Assembly: GCF_000260985.4 (NCBI RefSeq) | Contig: NC_017857.3 | Span: forward strand, 620,001-684,000 | Origin: Methylophaga nitratireducenticrescens | Lineage (GTDB): Bacteria; Pseudomonadota; Gammaproteobacteria; Nitrosococcales; Methylophagaceae | Direction of reading: 5' to 3' | DNA: 64,000 nucleotides | In this document: piece after piece, positions 26,418-36,781 of the stretch | Position numbering within the stretch: position 1 is the stretch's first letter | Layout: each line of letters starts with the position of its first letter | Made by a program: the position numbers and the translations under genes | Notes under the pieces: model-generated | What the model saw: the letters and a program-made list of their open reading frames with translations, nothing else | Told to the model about the DNA's origin: nothing | Database searches by the model: none

Positions 26418-27530
26418 GTGGCTACAAAACTAGCAACAACGGCAATCCCGTTTGAACAGTACTTCTCAATTGATGATGAGGCATGCGATCAACGTATTGA
26501 TGCCGCTAAACAGAAATTGGGCGATGATTTGGTTATTCTGGGGCATCACTACCAGCGTAATGAAGTTTTCAAACATGCAGATTTTTCAGGTGATTCGCTA
26601 AAGCTTTCACGCAATGCTGCCGAATCAGATGCTCAGTACATTGTGTTCTGTGGTGTGCATTTTATGGCGGAAGTAGCGGATATCCTTTCCCGTCCCGATC
26701 AAATCGCGATTTTGCCCGATCTGGCCGCCGGTTGTTCAATGGCTGATATGGCGAACCGGGTAAATGTGGATCGTGCCTGGCAGGAAATGAGTGAAGTGCT
26801 GGATCCGGATGAGATGATTACGCCGATCACCTATATCAATTCGGCTGCAGACCTGAAATCCTTCTGTGGTAAACATGGCGGTATTGTCTGTACTTCTACC
26901 AATGCACCCCATGTGCTGGATTGGGCATTTGCTCAACGCGAAAAAGTACTGTTCTTCCCGGATCAACATCTAGGCCGTAATACCGGTTACAAGATGGGTA
27001 TTCCACTGGAAGAAATGGTGGTGTGGGATTTTGATAAACCACTGGGTGGATTGACGCCGGAAGCGTTGAAGAAAGCCAAAATTATTCTGTGGAAAGGCTT
27101 CTGTTCTGTACATCAGATGTTCCAGCCCCAACAGATTGATAACTTTCTGGAAAAATATCCGGAAACCAAAGTCATCTCTCACCCGGAGTGCAGCTTTGAA
27201 GTCTGCCAGAAATCAGATTATGTCGGTTCCACTGAATATATCGTGAACACGATCGCCAACAGTGAACCTAACACCCGCTGGCTGGTGGGTACCGAATTGA
27301 ATCTGGTGAATCGTTTACATGAACGTTTCCAGGATCAGGGTAAATCTGTTCACTTTATGTCACCGACCGTATGTATGTGTTCGACCATGTTCCGTGTGGA
27401 CCCGCAGCATTTGTTATGGGTACTGGAAAACCTAGTGGAAGGCCATGTGGTTAATCAGGTGTCAGTGGATCCGGTGACTGCTAAAGAGGCCAAACTGGCG
27501 CTGGATCGAATGCTCGCCTTACCAATTTAA
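26418..27530 (+). CDS. nadA: Quinolinate synthase
   Basis: 370 residues, 4Fe-4S enzyme joining iminoaspartate and DHAP in NAD synthesis. Conserved pieces seen are GHHYQRNEV, Cys in FCGVHFM, CTSTNAPHV, HPECSFEVC and SPTVCMCSTM, which supply the cluster and active-site residues. The start is GTG with AAGAGGA 7 bases upstream. It is 42 bases after aspS, so may be in one transcript. Confidence 0.94.
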   Translation: MATKLATTAIPFEQYFSIDDEACDQRIDAAKQKLGDDLVILGHHYQRNEVFKHADFSGDSLKLSRNAAESDAQYIVFCGVHFMAEVADILSRPDQIAILPDLAAGCSMADMANRVNVDRAWQEMSEVLDPDEMITPITYINSAADLKSFCGKHGGIVCTSTNAPHVLDWAFAQREKVLFFPDQHLGRNTGYKMGIPLEEMVVWDFDKPLGGLTPEALKKAKIILWKGFCSVHQMFQPQQIDNFLEKYPETKVISHPECSFEVCQKSDYVGSTEYIVNTIANSEPNTRWLVGTELNLVNRLHERFQDQGKSVHFMSPTVCMCSTMFRVDPQHLLWVLENLVEGHVVNQVSVDPVTAKEAKLALDRMLALPI

Positions 27531-27547
27531 TTCAGGAGTAGCGCGTT

Positions 27548-27733
27548 ATGTCAGAGACCAAACAAGCCTGTACACAGCGACGCTATGAAGTGAGCAAAAA
27601 AGATTTGCCTATCAGCTGTCCCATGCCGGATATGCCGGCATGGAATGCTCATCCACGGGTATATCTTGAAATCAAAAGCCATGGTGAAGTATTGTGTCCG
27701 TACTGCAGTACACTATTTGTGCTGAAAAATTGA
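27548..27733 (+). CDS. Zinc-finger (CHCC) domain protein
   Basis: 61 residues, zf-CHCC family related to the NDUFS6 subunit of complex I. Zinc ligands are probably C24, His near 35, C-P-Y-C near 50-53 (LCPYCSTLF). The usual bacterial role is uncertain. It sits 17 bases after nadA with GGAG before the ATG, and 3 bases before mutT. Confidence 0.85.
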   Translation: MSETKQACTQRRYEVSKKDLPISCPMPDMPAWNAHPRVYLEIKSHGEVLCPYCSTLFVLKN

Positions 27734-27736
27734 TTG

Positions 27737-28138
27737 ATGAAAAAACGTCTGCAAGTCGCTGTTGCGATTATTGTTAATAATGATGAACAGGTTTTAATTG
27801 CACGCCGTCATGCACATCAGCATCAAGGTGATCTGTGGGAGTTTCCTGGAGGCAAGCGTGAAGCCAATGAAACGCGGTTAGAGGCTGTGCAGCGGGAAAT
27901 TCACGAAGAGGTCGGTTTACAGGTTGAGCAGGCTGAACCCTTAATGCAGATCATTCATGATTATCCAGAATTGCAGGTCGAGCTTGATGTCTGGTTAGTC
28001 TCAGAATTTTCCGGTGAAGCAACGGGCAAGGAAGGACAGCCTTTGGTGTGGTGTCCCTTAGCTGAATTATCTGCCAGAGAGTTTCCCGCTGCGAATATGC
28101 AGATTATTGAGCGGTTAACTAACCTCTACCTCGTTTAG
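27737..28138 (+). CDS. mutT: 8-oxo-dGTP diphosphatase MutT
   Basis: 133 residues with the Nudix box GGKREANETRLEAVQREIHEEVGL-like (G-x5-E-x7-REIHEEVG). It hydrolyses oxidised dGTP so that 8-oxoG is not put into DNA. I use ATG 27737, 3 bases after the zinc-finger stop; a TTG one codon upstream is also in frame. It ends in the gap before convergent yacG. Confidence 0.9.
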   Translation: MKKRLQVAVAIIVNNDEQVLIARRHAHQHQGDLWEFPGGKREANETRLEAVQREIHEEVGLQVEQAEPLMQIIHDYPELQVELDVWLVSEFSGEATGKEGQPLVWCPLAELSAREFPAANMQIIERLTNLYLV

Positions 28139-28194
28139 CAACTAGAGTTATTTCATCGCCGCCAGTAGTGATTAAGAAAGCGCATTAGTAATAA

Positions 28195-28380
28195 TTAATG
28201 AAACGAATTGGCATCGTCTTCCGGATCAATAACCGATTCTCCGGGTATGCGGTGATTTCCCGCCGCCCATTCACCCAAGTCAATTAATTTACAGCGTTCA
28301 CAGCAGAACGGCTTCCATTTGTTGTCATCAATCCATTCAACTTTACGTCCGCATTGTGGACAATTTACTTTCAATACCAT
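28195..28380 (-). CDS. yacG: Gyrase inhibitor YacG
   Basis: 61 residues with the four-Cys zinc site [10 protein letters not shown] and [11 protein letters not shown]. YacG binds GyrB and blocks DNA binding. The ATG at 28380 is 2 bases after the zapD stop; a longer in-frame TTG start at 28395 would overlap zapD and has no support. It is the last gene of the pilBCD-coaE-zapD-yacG run, a standard order. Confidence 0.92.
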   Translation of the reverse strand: MVLKVNCPQCGRKVEWIDDNKWKPFCCERCKLIDLGEWAAGNHRIPGESVIDPEDDANSFH

Positions 28381-28382
28381 AA

Positions 28383-29153
28383 TTACATCGTGCAACAGCT
28401 AAGCTGAAAATCCGCATCATCATTAATTTGTTGAGGACGTTGATTAATATCAAACGTCATAAAACGCACCGTGAAACGGTGTTTGCCACCACTTATTTCC
28501 GGGTAATAAGGCGTGCTTGACGGAATACGAACCCGAATTAACTGGGTTGGCAGATTACTGTCCAGGCTGCGTTGGTAAAATCCCTTCTCTGCCTGAGCAC
28601 CACTGAAACCAGCACTGCCACGAATCAGTTGCAACGAAATATTTATCGCTCCACGTACTGCTACAAACTGTTCCAGCCAGTAATTTAATTGTTGCTGGCG
28701 TTGTTCAACAGAGGAATGTTGTAACCAGTAATGGTAGGCAGGTAAATCAAAATCACAAGTGCCGCCGGCAATGCTGGAACGCTGACGGATGCTGTAAAGA
28801 AATTCATTTTCTTTTAAAACCTGACCTATGGAAGTTTTACGAATCTGCAGAGCATCAAGCGTCTGGTCCAATTCAGCAAGTAATGCATCCAAGGTTTCTT
28901 TGTCGACACCGGGTGAGTTTTCCAATGCGGATAGATTGGTAATCAGCCGTTCAACTTCCTTGGTCACTTCGGACTTCATATCGCCACGCTCAAATACCTG
29001 CAACATACTCAACATGGCATCAATGGCTTCACGATGACTCATTTCATCATCATGCTGCATGGCAAAGTCCACGCGCGCCAACAGAAATTCCAGTCTCAGG
29101 AATGTTCTTATGCGTTCATTAAGTGGTTGTTCGTATGTGATAACGTCGGGCAT
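28383..29153 (-). CDS. zapD: Cell division protein ZapD
   Basis: 256 residues, ZapD (YacF) family: [19 protein letters not shown] at the N terminus, an all-helical first part, and a beta-rich C-terminal part ([15 protein letters not shown]). It binds the FtsZ C-terminal tail and bundles filaments at the division ring. It follows coaE by 45 bases. Confidence 0.93.
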   Translation of the reverse strand: MPDVITYEQPLNERIRTFLRLEFLLARVDFAMQHDDEMSHREAIDAMLSMLQVFERGDMKSEVTKEVERLITNLSALENSPGVDKETLDALLAELDQTLDALQIRKTSIGQVLKENEFLYSIRQRSSIAGGTCDFDLPAYHYWLQHSSVEQRQQQLNYWLEQFVAVRGAINISLQLIRGSAGFSGAQAEKGFYQRSLDSNLPTQLIRVRIPSSTPYYPEISGGKHRFTVRFMTFDINQRPQQINDDADFQLSCCTM

Positions 29154-29198
29154 AGTGTGTTTTTTATCATTTACATAAGGTCAGCTTGATGACCGGGA

Positions 29199-29807
29199 TT
29201 AATTTTGCGCTGTCTCAGCCAACTGACAATATAACGCATGCAGTTGAGTGACTTGAAATTTCAATTTTTCAATTCCATCTCTATTGTCGATGATATCGTG
29301 AGCACATTGCAATCGCTGTTCGCGGTTTGATTGAGCCGCAAGATGTTGAGCAGCCTCTTCAATGGTTAGATTGTCTCGGGTTTGCATACGGGCTAGTTGG
29401 GTTTGGTGATCCACATCAACGACCAAAATACGATCCACGCACGACTGCATCTTGGCTTCAATTAATAACGGTACACTCAAAATACAGTAACGGCTTTTGG
29501 CATTTTCTGCCTGTTGTAACAGTTGTTGGCGAATTGCTGGATGCAGGATCTGTTCGAGCATTTTTTTGGCTGCAGCATCCGAGAACAAAAGCTTGCGTAA
29601 TGCTGGTCGGTTTAACTGGCCATCTGCAAGCACGTATTGATTGCCAAACTGCTCAACAATTTTATGGAATTGGGTTGTACCAGGCTGGCTCAGTTCGCGA
29701 GCAATAATATCGGCATCAATAACAGTAACGCCCAGATCTGCAAATAATGTTGAGACAGTTGATTTGCCCGATGCAATTCCGCCGGTTAGGCCAACCCGAA
29801 ACACCAT
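29199..29807 (-). CDS. coaE: Dephospho-CoA kinase
   Basis: 202 residues with the P-loop GLTGGIASGKST near the N terminus and the DADIIAREL segment. It phosphorylates dephospho-CoA, the last step of coenzyme A synthesis. Its ATG is 1 base after the pilD stop codon, in the operon with pil genes. Confidence 0.95.
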   Translation of the reverse strand: MVFRVGLTGGIASGKSTVSTLFADLGVTVIDADIIARELSQPGTTQFHKIVEQFGNQYVLADGQLNRPALRKLLFSDAAAKKMLEQILHPAIRQQLLQQAENAKSRYCILSVPLLIEAKMQSCVDRILVVDVDHQTQLARMQTRDNLTIEEAAQHLAAQSNREQRLQCAHDIIDNRDGIEKLKFQVTQLHALYCQLAETAQN

Positions 29808-29808
29808 C

Positions 29809-30678
29809 TCAGCTTAATCCGCTCCAATTCAGGTATCCGGTGGTCAGGGAGTCGCCCCAGACCAGCGCCAGCCAACCGGCTGCTGCCAGATAGGGACCAA
29901 ATGGAATGGGAATATCACGATGCTGTTGTTTTAACAAAATCAGGCTGATACCAACCAATGCACCGACTAAAGAGGATAATAAAATGATCATCGGTAACGC
30001 CTGCCAACCCATCCAGCCTCCCAAGGCTGCCAGCAGCTTAAAATCGCCATAGCCCATGCCTTCCTTACCTGTGACCAAACGAAAGGCGTGATACACCAGC
30101 CAAAGCGCCAGATAACCGGCAATGGCACCAATAACGGCAGAGCTAATGTCGGTATAGATAGCAAACAGGTTAAAACTGAGTCCTAACCACAATAAGGGTA
30201 AAGTAATGCTGTCGGGCAACAGTTGATGATCAACATCGATAAACGTCAATGCCAGCAGAGCCCAACTTAACAATAAGGCGCCCACTACGGCAATGTCGAA
30301 ACCAAAGTGCCATGCCACTATCGCCGAGATCACTGCAGTGAATAATTCAATCAGCGGATAGCGTTTGGAAATTGGCGCTTTGCATTCCTTGCAACGACCT
30401 TTCAGAGCGAGATAACTGAGTACCGGAATATTTTCCAATGCAGTAATCGCATGACCACAATGCGGGCAGCGAGAACGCGGTTTGCTTAACGTAAGTTCAT
30501 CTGTCTCAGGTTCAGTCGTTCCAATCAATTCATGGCACTGTTGGGCCCACTCACGCTGCATCATCAGCGGCAGTCGGTGAATCACCACATTGAGAAAGCT
30601 GCCGACCAGTAATCCCAGAATGAAAATACTGGCAATAAAAAAAATGCTGGAGGTTTCCAGCAGATAAATTAGCGACAT
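29809..30678 (-). CDS. pilD: Prepilin peptidase / N-methyltransferase PilD
   Basis: 289 residues, aspartate protease family A24. A cytoplasmic loop with two CxxC pairs (CPHCGHAITA, RCKECK) is followed by six or seven membrane segments. Catalytic Asp residues lie in DVDHQLLPD and GYGDFKLL. It cleaves and N-methylates type IV prepilins. I use ATG 30678 (MSLIYLLE), 4 bases after the pilC stop, rather than a longer frame that runs into pilC. Confidence 0.94.
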   Translation of the reverse strand: MSLIYLLETSSIFFIASIFILGLLVGSFLNVVIHRLPLMMQREWAQQCHELIGTTEPETDELTLSKPRSRCPHCGHAITALENIPVLSYLALKGRCKECKAPISKRYPLIELFTAVISAIVAWHFGFDIAVVGALLLSWALLALTFIDVDHQLLPDSITLPLLWLGLSFNLFAIYTDISSAVIGAIAGYLALWLVYHAFRLVTGKEGMGYGDFKLLAALGGWMGWQALPMIILLSSLVGALVGISLILLKQQHRDIPIPFGPYLAAAGWLALVWGDSLTTGYLNWSGLS

Positions 30679-30682
30679 AGGA

Positions 30683-31930
30683 TTAAACGACAGCGCCGAG
30701 TTTGAAAATCGGCAAGTACATTGCAATAACCAGCGTACCGATTAACACCCCGAGAAAAGCCATAATAAATGGCTCCATCAATGCGGTCATATTATCAACG
30801 GCATCATCTACTTCACGCTCAAAGAAATCAGCGACTTTTGCCAGCATCGCGTCTAAAGAACCCGATTCTTCACCGATGGAAACCATCTGAATCACCATAT
30901 TAGGGAACAGCTCGGTATCGGTCATGGCTTTATTTAATTGAGTACCTGTTGAGACATCATCGCGCATTTCCAATGTCGCTTCGTTGTAGACGATATTGCC
31001 CGTTGCACCCGCTACCGAGGTCATCGCCTCAACCATTGGCACGCCGGCTTTGAACATAACCGAAAAGGTTCTGGCAAAACGGGCAATTGCACCTTTTGTT
31101 AATACATCACCAATAACCGGCAATTTTAATAACATACGATCCATAAAATGCTGAACCTTGCGAGAGCGGCGTCGTGCTGCCATAAAGCCCATTACCGAAC
31201 CAATAATGCTGCCGAAAATTAACCACCAGTAATCCTGAAATACCTGGGAAATGCTGATGACCATTTTGGTTAGGCCCGGTAGGTCCGCACCAAACCCGGT
31301 AAACAAAGCCTGGAACTGTGGAATAACAAAAATCATCAAAATCGCCGTGACGATAAACGCCACCACCATAATGGCAGTAGGGTAGACCAGCGCTTTTTTA
31401 ATTTTGGATTTCAGTGCTTCAGTTTTTTCTTGATAGGTCGCAATTTCATGTAAAAGGGCTTCCAACGTACCGGACTGTTCACCGGCGTTGATAAGACTGA
31501 TATAGAGATCGTCAAAATGTAACGGGAATTTGGCTAATGACTCCGCCAGACTGGTGCCTGATTCAACATCGGCTTTAATCGCCAGAATCATTTCCTGCAT
31601 GCTGGCATTTTCATGGCCTTCGCCAATGATTTGCAGTGATTGCATCATCGGCACACCGGAAGACATCATAGTGGCCAGCATTCTGCTAAAGATTGCAATG
31701 TGAACCGGTTTGATTTTGGGTTTGCGGGGAGCAAATAAATCCTTGGGTTTGCGTCGTACTTTTCCCGGCGTAATACCTTGTCGGCGTAAATCTGCACGAA
31801 CAGCCTGAACACTCTCACCCGCTTGTTCACCTTTAACTTTCCGGCCGGATTTATTTGTGCCTTGCCAGATAAACAGGTTCGGTAATTCGGCTTTTTTAGG
31901 TTTGCGTTTAGCTTTAGCTGCTGTGGCCAC
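30683..31930 (-). CDS. pilC: Type IV pilus inner-membrane platform PilC
   Basis: 415 residues. Two repeated T2SF/F domains (about 80-200 and 280-405; GEQSGTLEALL and GEESGSLDAML are the paired motifs) and three membrane segments. It connects the cytoplasmic motor to the growing pilus. It is 3 bases after pilB. Confidence 0.94.
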   Translation of the reverse strand: MATAAKAKRKPKKAELPNLFIWQGTNKSGRKVKGEQAGESVQAVRADLRRQGITPGKVRRKPKDLFAPRKPKIKPVHIAIFSRMLATMMSSGVPMMQSLQIIGEGHENASMQEMILAIKADVESGTSLAESLAKFPLHFDDLYISLINAGEQSGTLEALLHEIATYQEKTEALKSKIKKALVYPTAIMVVAFIVTAILMIFVIPQFQALFTGFGADLPGLTKMVISISQVFQDYWWLIFGSIIGSVMGFMAARRRSRKVQHFMDRMLLKLPVIGDVLTKGAIARFARTFSVMFKAGVPMVEAMTSVAGATGNIVYNEATLEMRDDVSTGTQLNKAMTDTELFPNMVIQMVSIGEESGSLDAMLAKVADFFEREVDDAVDNMTALMEPFIMAFLGVLIGTLVIAMYLPIFKLGAVV

Positions 31931-31933
31931 GGT

Positions 31934-33652
31934 TTATTCCTTAATGACGCGGTTAATTTCTTCCAAACTAGTCGCTCCGGCCATGACCTTTTTCAGACCG
32001 GATGCACGCAAATCATCAATCCCTTCAGCTTTTGCCTGATCCGCAAGTTGAATCGAATTTCCGCCTTCCATAATCATGCGGCCCATTGCTTCGGATACGG
32101 GCATGACTTGATAAATACCAACACGACCTTTATACCCTTCGGTGCAATGTTCGCAACCTACAGCGTGGTAAACTTTGAAATCTGTCGCAATTTGTTCAGG
32201 ACTGAAACCTTCTTCAATCAAGGTTTCTTTTGGTAATGTTTCTCCCTTTTTACAATGCTGACAAAGTCGACGTGCCAGACGCTGCGCAATAATTAATGTT
32301 ACGGCGGAGGCAATATTAAACGCAGGCACACCCATATTGGCCAAACGGGTAAGTGTTTGGGGAGCATCGTTGGTATGCAATGTTGAAAACACCATATGAC
32401 CAGTCTGCGCAGCCTTAATGGCAATTTCAGCCGTTTCCAGATCGCGGATCTCACCCACCATGATAACGTCTGGATCCTGCCGTAAGAACGCTCTTAAGCA
32501 TTCAGTAAATCCCAAACCAATCTGCGGATGTACATTGACCTGATTGATGCCGGGAAGATTAATTTCAGCAGGATCTTCTGCTGTAGAGATATTACGATCG
32601 TCAGTGTTGAGAATATTCAGTGCTGTATACAAAGAAACGGTTTTACCACTACCCGTCGGGCCGGTGACCAGCACCATGCCATAGGGTTTATGCATGGTTT
32701 CCATAAAGATTTTTTTCTGATCTTCCTCGTAACCCAGGGCATCGATCCCCAATTGGGCACTGGTTGGGTCCAGAATACGTAATACGATTTTTTCACCAAA
32801 CAAGGTTGGGCAAGTACTGACACGAAAATCGATGGCTTTGGATTTGGAAATCTTCAACCGCATTCGGCCATCCTGAGGTACCCGACGTTCAGCAATATTC
32901 ATACGTGATAAAACTTTAAGACGAGCGGCAATCCTTCCCCCTAAAGCGACAGGAGCTGTTTTTGTTTCATGTAAAATACCGTCAATACGCACTCTGACTC
33001 GATATTTTTTCTCATAAGGTTCAAAGTGTATATCTGATGCACCCGCTTTAATCGCTTGAGTCAAAATGCCATTGATAAATCTGACAACAGGCGTGTCATC
33101 AATATTTTTTTCAGTCAGTTCAGCACCAGCTTCGGCATCATCATCCGGCCCAAGATCAATATCATCCAGTTCCGCGTCATCAAAATCATCTAAAACCTGG
33201 TTTTTATTATCCAGAGCCTTTTCAATAGTGATGGATAATTTCTGCTCATCAACCAAAACTGGAAAGGTATTCAGCGCGGTATTAAACTGAAATTCGTCCA
33301 GTGCTTGCAGGTTCGTTGGATCGGATACCGCTATATATAAGCGTTTTCCCCGTTGAAATAACGGTAAAGCATTATGCTGACGAATCAGTTTTTCCTGAAA
33401 AAGACTGGTAGGGGCAAGCTCCATATTCATACTATCAAGATCAAACAGAGGAACCCCAAACTCCTGCGAAGCAATAGCACCAATTACATCACTTTTAAGT
33501 AATTTATTATTGACCAGATAGGTCACAAAAGATTGTGAGGCCTGTTTAGCGGTGACCTGAGCAGTATGTGCCTGCTCTTCACTCAGCAATCCTTCACTGA
33601 CTAGTCGCCTAGCAAGACCGCTTAATCTAATTGGTGCTGTCATATTTGCCAT
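31934..33652 (-). CDS. pilB: Type IV pilus assembly ATPase PilB
   Basis: 572 residues, secretion ATPase of the GspE/PilB family: N-terminal MshEN-like domain, Walker A GPTGSGKTVSLY, Asp box, Walker B MVGEIRDLETAEIA, and a four-Cys zinc site (CQHCKKG..CEHCTEG). It powers pilin polymerisation. It is the first gene of pilB-C-D-coaE-zapD-yacG. No pilin gene is present in the window. Confidence 0.95.
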   Translation of the reverse strand: MANMTAPIRLSGLARRLVSEGLLSEEQAHTAQVTAKQASQSFVTYLVNNKLLKSDVIGAIASQEFGVPLFDLDSMNMELAPTSLFQEKLIRQHNALPLFQRGKRLYIAVSDPTNLQALDEFQFNTALNTFPVLVDEQKLSITIEKALDNKNQVLDDFDDAELDDIDLGPDDDAEAGAELTEKNIDDTPVVRFINGILTQAIKAGASDIHFEPYEKKYRVRVRIDGILHETKTAPVALGGRIAARLKVLSRMNIAERRVPQDGRMRLKISKSKAIDFRVSTCPTLFGEKIVLRILDPTSAQLGIDALGYEEDQKKIFMETMHKPYGMVLVTGPTGSGKTVSLYTALNILNTDDRNISTAEDPAEINLPGINQVNVHPQIGLGFTECLRAFLRQDPDVIMVGEIRDLETAEIAIKAAQTGHMVFSTLHTNDAPQTLTRLANMGVPAFNIASAVTLIIAQRLARRLCQHCKKGETLPKETLIEEGFSPEQIATDFKVYHAVGCEHCTEGYKGRVGIYQVMPVSEAMGRMIMEGGNSIQLADQAKAEGIDDLRASGLKKVMAGATSLEEINRVIKE

Positions 33653-33697
33653 TACTGGACGTGATTCCTTAATATACTGCTTACGTTCAATGCACTA

Positions 33698-33754
33698 GGG
33701 TCTATTTATTTTTTGTAGCTTCAAACAGTAGTGGCTATGAAAAATAAATAGAGC
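33698..33754. repeat. Dispersed repeat, short hairpin copy
   Basis: Two inverted arms (about 33698-33720 and 33732-33754) share the 19-base word GGCTATGAAAAATAAATAG (33733-33751) and its near complement, with an 11-base loop. The same word, with small changes, occurs at 37850 and 52919. It lies in the gap upstream of pilB. Confidence 0.6.
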
Positions 33755-33817
33755 TTAATAGTATGTAAGTTAAATAATAAATTCTAGTTTCCAATGTGGG
33801 CCTGTCGCGGATATTCC

Positions 33818-33827
33818 TGTGTATACT
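33818..33827 (+). promoter_or_regulatory. Possible extended -10 for lptM-lysA
   Basis: TGTGTATACT is an extended -10 type element 31 bases before the lptM ATG. No good -35 was seen, so this is only a candidate start of the lptM-lysA-dapF operon. Confidence 0.35.
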
Positions 33828-33857
33828 GCCTGCCATTAAAGCATCGGGGAAGATATC

Positions 33858-33986
33858 ATGCGAAAAATACCTGGCTGGAAAGTTCTGGCTTTTGTTCTGT
33901 GTACCACGTCAATACTGGCTTCATGCGGTTTAAAGGGTGATTTATACCTGCCGGAAGGACAAGCTAATTCTGTGAAGGTCGCCTAA
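33858..33986 (+). CDS. lptM: Small lipoprotein LptM (YifL)
   Basis: 42 residues. It has a lipoprotein signal with lipobox ILASC and the hallmark CGLKGDLYLPE directly after the lipidated Cys23. LptM joins LptD in the outer membrane and helps its disulfide maturation for LPS export. The gene overlaps nothing, ends 2 bases before lysA, and has GGGGA 7 bases upstream of the ATG. It always precedes lysA-dapF in related bacteria, which supports the call. Confidence 0.92.
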   Translation: MRKIPGWKVLAFVLCTTSILASCGLKGDLYLPEGQANSVKVA

Positions 33987-33988
33987 AA

Positions 33989-35242
33989 ATGCAGGATTAT
34001 TTCACTCAAAAACACGGTGAGTTGTATGCCGAGCAACAATCATTGATGGATTTAGCGGCGCAGTTTGGCACCCCTACTTATGTGTATTCCAGAGCTGGAC
34101 TCGAACAGCATTGGAAAGCCTTTGATGATGCATTCAGTGCTTACCCACATCTGGTTTGCTATGCCGTAAAAGCCAATTCAAATCTGGCAGTGCTGAATGT
34201 GCTGGCCAGACTGGGTTCGGGTTTTGATATTGTGTCTGCCGGTGAATTGGCTCGCGTTATTGCGGCAGGGGGCCAAGCAGAGAAAACCGTGTTTTCCGGG
34301 GTTGGTAAAACCGTTGAAGAAATTGATTATGCGCTGAAAACGGGTATTCGCTGTTTTAATGTGGAATCGATTTCTGAATTGCAGCGTATCAGTGATGTCG
34401 CAGTCAACCTTGGAAAAACAGCACCAATTTCTATCCGGGTAAATCCAGACGTTGACGCGCAAACCCATCCATATATTTCTACTGGCCTGAAAGAAAACAA
34501 ATTTGGCATTGCCATTGATGATGCGCTGGCAGTGTATCAACAGGCAGTATCGTTACCAAATCTGCAAGTGATTGGTGTGGATTGCCATATTGGTTCCCAA
34601 CTGACCTCTGTTTCCCCATTTGTTGATGCTCTGGAACGTGTGTTGGCGTTGATCGATGCGTTGGCGGAGCAGGACATTCATATTAAACATCTCGATATCG
34701 GTGGCGGACTGGGGATTTGTTATCGCGATGAAAAACCGCCGACTCCAGCTGAATATGCCAAAGCGATGCAGGCATTATTAAAAGATCGTGATCTGGAAAT
34801 CATGTTGGAACCTGGTCGGGCGATTGCAGGCAATGCCGGTGTATTGTTGACGAAAGTGGAATATATCAAAGTCACAGAAGCCAAAAACTTCGCCATCGTT
34901 GACGCTGCTATGAACGATTTATTACGCCCAGCCCTGTATCAGTCATGGATGGCAATTGAAGCCGTTAAACCTCGGATAGATGAAGCTGAACAGAACTTTG
35001 ACATTGTCGGTCCAGTCTGTGAAACCGGTGACTTTTTAGGCAAGGATCGCAGTCTGGCTATTCAAAGCGGGGATTTACTGGCGATTCGCTCTGCTGGGGC
35101 GTATGGTTTTACCATGAGTTCCAACTACAACTCACGGCCACGGGCGGCTGAGATTATGGTAGATGGAACAAATATGCATGTGGCGCGACAACGCGAATCG
35201 GTTGAAAGTCTCTATGCAAGTGAGCAGATATTGCAGGATTAA
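33989..35242 (+). CDS. lysA: Diaminopimelate decarboxylase
   Basis: 417 residues, PLP fold-III decarboxylase making lysine from meso-diaminopimelate. Seen are CYAVKANSN (PLP lysine), HIGSQL, the glycine-rich GGGLGI phosphate site, EPGRAI and CETGDF (Cys that completes the partner active site). It is the second gene of the lptM-lysA-dapF-DUF484-xerC operon. Confidence 0.96.
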   Translation: MQDYFTQKHGELYAEQQSLMDLAAQFGTPTYVYSRAGLEQHWKAFDDAFSAYPHLVCYAVKANSNLAVLNVLARLGSGFDIVSAGELARVIAAGGQAEKTVFSGVGKTVEEIDYALKTGIRCFNVESISELQRISDVAVNLGKTAPISIRVNPDVDAQTHPYISTGLKENKFGIAIDDALAVYQQAVSLPNLQVIGVDCHIGSQLTSVSPFVDALERVLALIDALAEQDIHIKHLDIGGGLGICYRDEKPPTPAEYAKAMQALLKDRDLEIMLEPGRAIAGNAGVLLTKVEYIKVTEAKNFAIVDAAMNDLLRPALYQSWMAIEAVKPRIDEAEQNFDIVGPVCETGDFLGKDRSLAIQSGDLLAIRSAGAYGFTMSSNYNSRPRAAEIMVDGTNMHVARQRESVESLYASEQILQD

Positions 35243-35246
35243 TCCT

Positions 35247-36095
35247 ATGTTGAAATTCAGCAAAATGCATGGTCTTGGTAATGATTTTGTGGTGATTGAT
35301 GCCATCAATCAGTCTGTGCAGCTGACCACTGAGCAAATTCGTTTTATGGCGGACCGACATATTGGTATCGGCTGTGATCAGTTATTGCTGGTGGAAAACA
35401 GTGATCTGAAAGATGTCGATTTTCGTTATCGGATTTTTAACGCTGATGGCGGCGAAGTATCTCAGTGCGGTAATGGCGCACGTTGTTTTGCCAGATATGT
35501 ACGTGATAATGGCCTTACTACAAAGGATTCCATTGCCGTTGAAACGGCTTCCGGGGTGATTTATCCCATCTTGCAGGCTGATGGTCAGGTCTGTGTTGAT
35601 ATGGGCAAACCCCGCTTCTCGCCAGAACAAGTCCCATTTAACGTGGCTGAGCAGAGTAATACCTATATGCTGGCGGTCGAACCAGGACGTCAGGTGGAAA
35701 TTGCTGCATTATCCATGGGGAATCCCCATGCGGTTTTATTGGTCGATGATGTGACGACCGCGCCAGTGGGCGAATTGGGACCTAAAATTGAAAATCATCA
35801 GCAGTTTCCGGAACGGGTCAATGTCGGTTTTATGCAGCTGGTAGATCACGAGCATATTAAATTGCGGGTATATGAACGCGGCTCTGCTGAGACAACGGCT
35901 TGTGGTACCGGGGCCTGTGCGGCAGTAGTCAGTGGAATTCGTCGCGGGATACTTGGACGTCAGGTCAGTGTTTTACTGCCGGGCGGCACATTAGAAATCA
36001 GCTGGCCGGATGAAAATTCTTCCGTATGGATGACCGGACCGGCACAACATGTATTTGATGGAGAAATTGCGTGGGCAACCCTCAACAATCTGTAA
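35247..36095 (+). CDS. dapF: Diaminopimelate epimerase
   Basis: 282 residues, converting LL- to meso-diaminopimelate for lysine and peptidoglycan. Both catalytic Cys are present: SQCGNGARC and [10 protein letters not shown] start at ATG 35247 ([14 protein letters not shown]), 4 bases after lysA; the frame is open further upstream within lysA but homologues begin here. Confidence 0.95.
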   Translation: MLKFSKMHGLGNDFVVIDAINQSVQLTTEQIRFMADRHIGIGCDQLLLVENSDLKDVDFRYRIFNADGGEVSQCGNGARCFARYVRDNGLTTKDSIAVETASGVIYPILQADGQVCVDMGKPRFSPEQVPFNVAEQSNTYMLAVEPGRQVEIAALSMGNPHAVLLVDDVTTAPVGELGPKIENHQQFPERVNVGFMQLVDHEHIKLRVYERGSAETTACGTGACAAVVSGIRRGILGRQVSVLLPGGTLEISWPDENSSVWMTGPAQHVFDGEIAWATLNNL

Positions 36096-36781
36096 GCGCT
36101 GAGCAGGTCAGTGAATTTTTACGTCAGCACACAGATTTTTTAATCGATCAGCCGGATTTATTGTCCGAACTGGAATTCGAAAACACACCTGAAGGCACCA
36201 TCTCGCTGGCACAGCGCCAACGTCAGCAATTACGCCAGAAAAATCAGCATCTGCATGAACAGCTGCATGCCTTAATCGATAATGCGCATAGCAATGCTGC
36301 ATTGCAGCAGCGCGTCCATCAACTCTGTCTGCGGCTGATGGATTGTCAGGATATGCAAAGCCTGCTGGCAACGTTGATGCAACAATTACAGCAAGAATTT
36401 TCGGCTGACGAAGTGTCGTTAAGACTGTTTTACAGCGGTGATCAAAAACCGACATTACCGCCTGTCGAAGGCAACATTGTCGAAATACATGCTGATGACA
36501 GCCAACTCAAAGCGTTTGATCATATTCTGGACAAGCAACAACCGGTTTGTGGTCGACTGACCAAAGCGCAGAAACAATTACTGTTCGGTGAAAAAGCCGA
36601 TAACGTGCATTCGGTGGCCTGCTTACCATTAGGGCATGAGCCTTGTGCCGGCTTACTGGCCATTGCCAGTAGTGACCCCAACCGATTTCATGCCGATATG
36701 GGCACTGAATATTTAAGCTTTCTTGGCGAAGTATTTATGCGCCTGCTGCGCCGTTTCTGCCACGGACAGAATGACAGCTGA
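36071..36781 (+). CDS. DUF484 family protein
   Basis: 236 residues. An N-terminal helical DUF484 segment ([19 protein letters not shown]) is followed by a coiled-coil-like stretch and a GAF-like C-terminal domain. The role is not known, but the family sits between dapF and xerC in many proteobacteria, as here. The start is GTG, overlapping dapF by 25 bases; it overlaps xerC by 11 bases. Confidence 0.88.
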   Translation: MGNPQQSVSAEQVSEFLRQHTDFLIDQPDLLSELEFENTPEGTISLAQRQRQQLRQKNQHLHEQLHALIDNAHSNAALQQRVHQLCLRLMDCQDMQSLLATLMQQLQQEFSADEVSLRLFYSGDQKPTLPPVEGNIVEIHADDSQLKAFDHILDKQQPVCGRLTKAQKQLLFGEKADNVHSVACLPLGHEPCAGLLAIASSDPNRFHADMGTEYLSFLGEVFMRLLRRFCHGQNDS

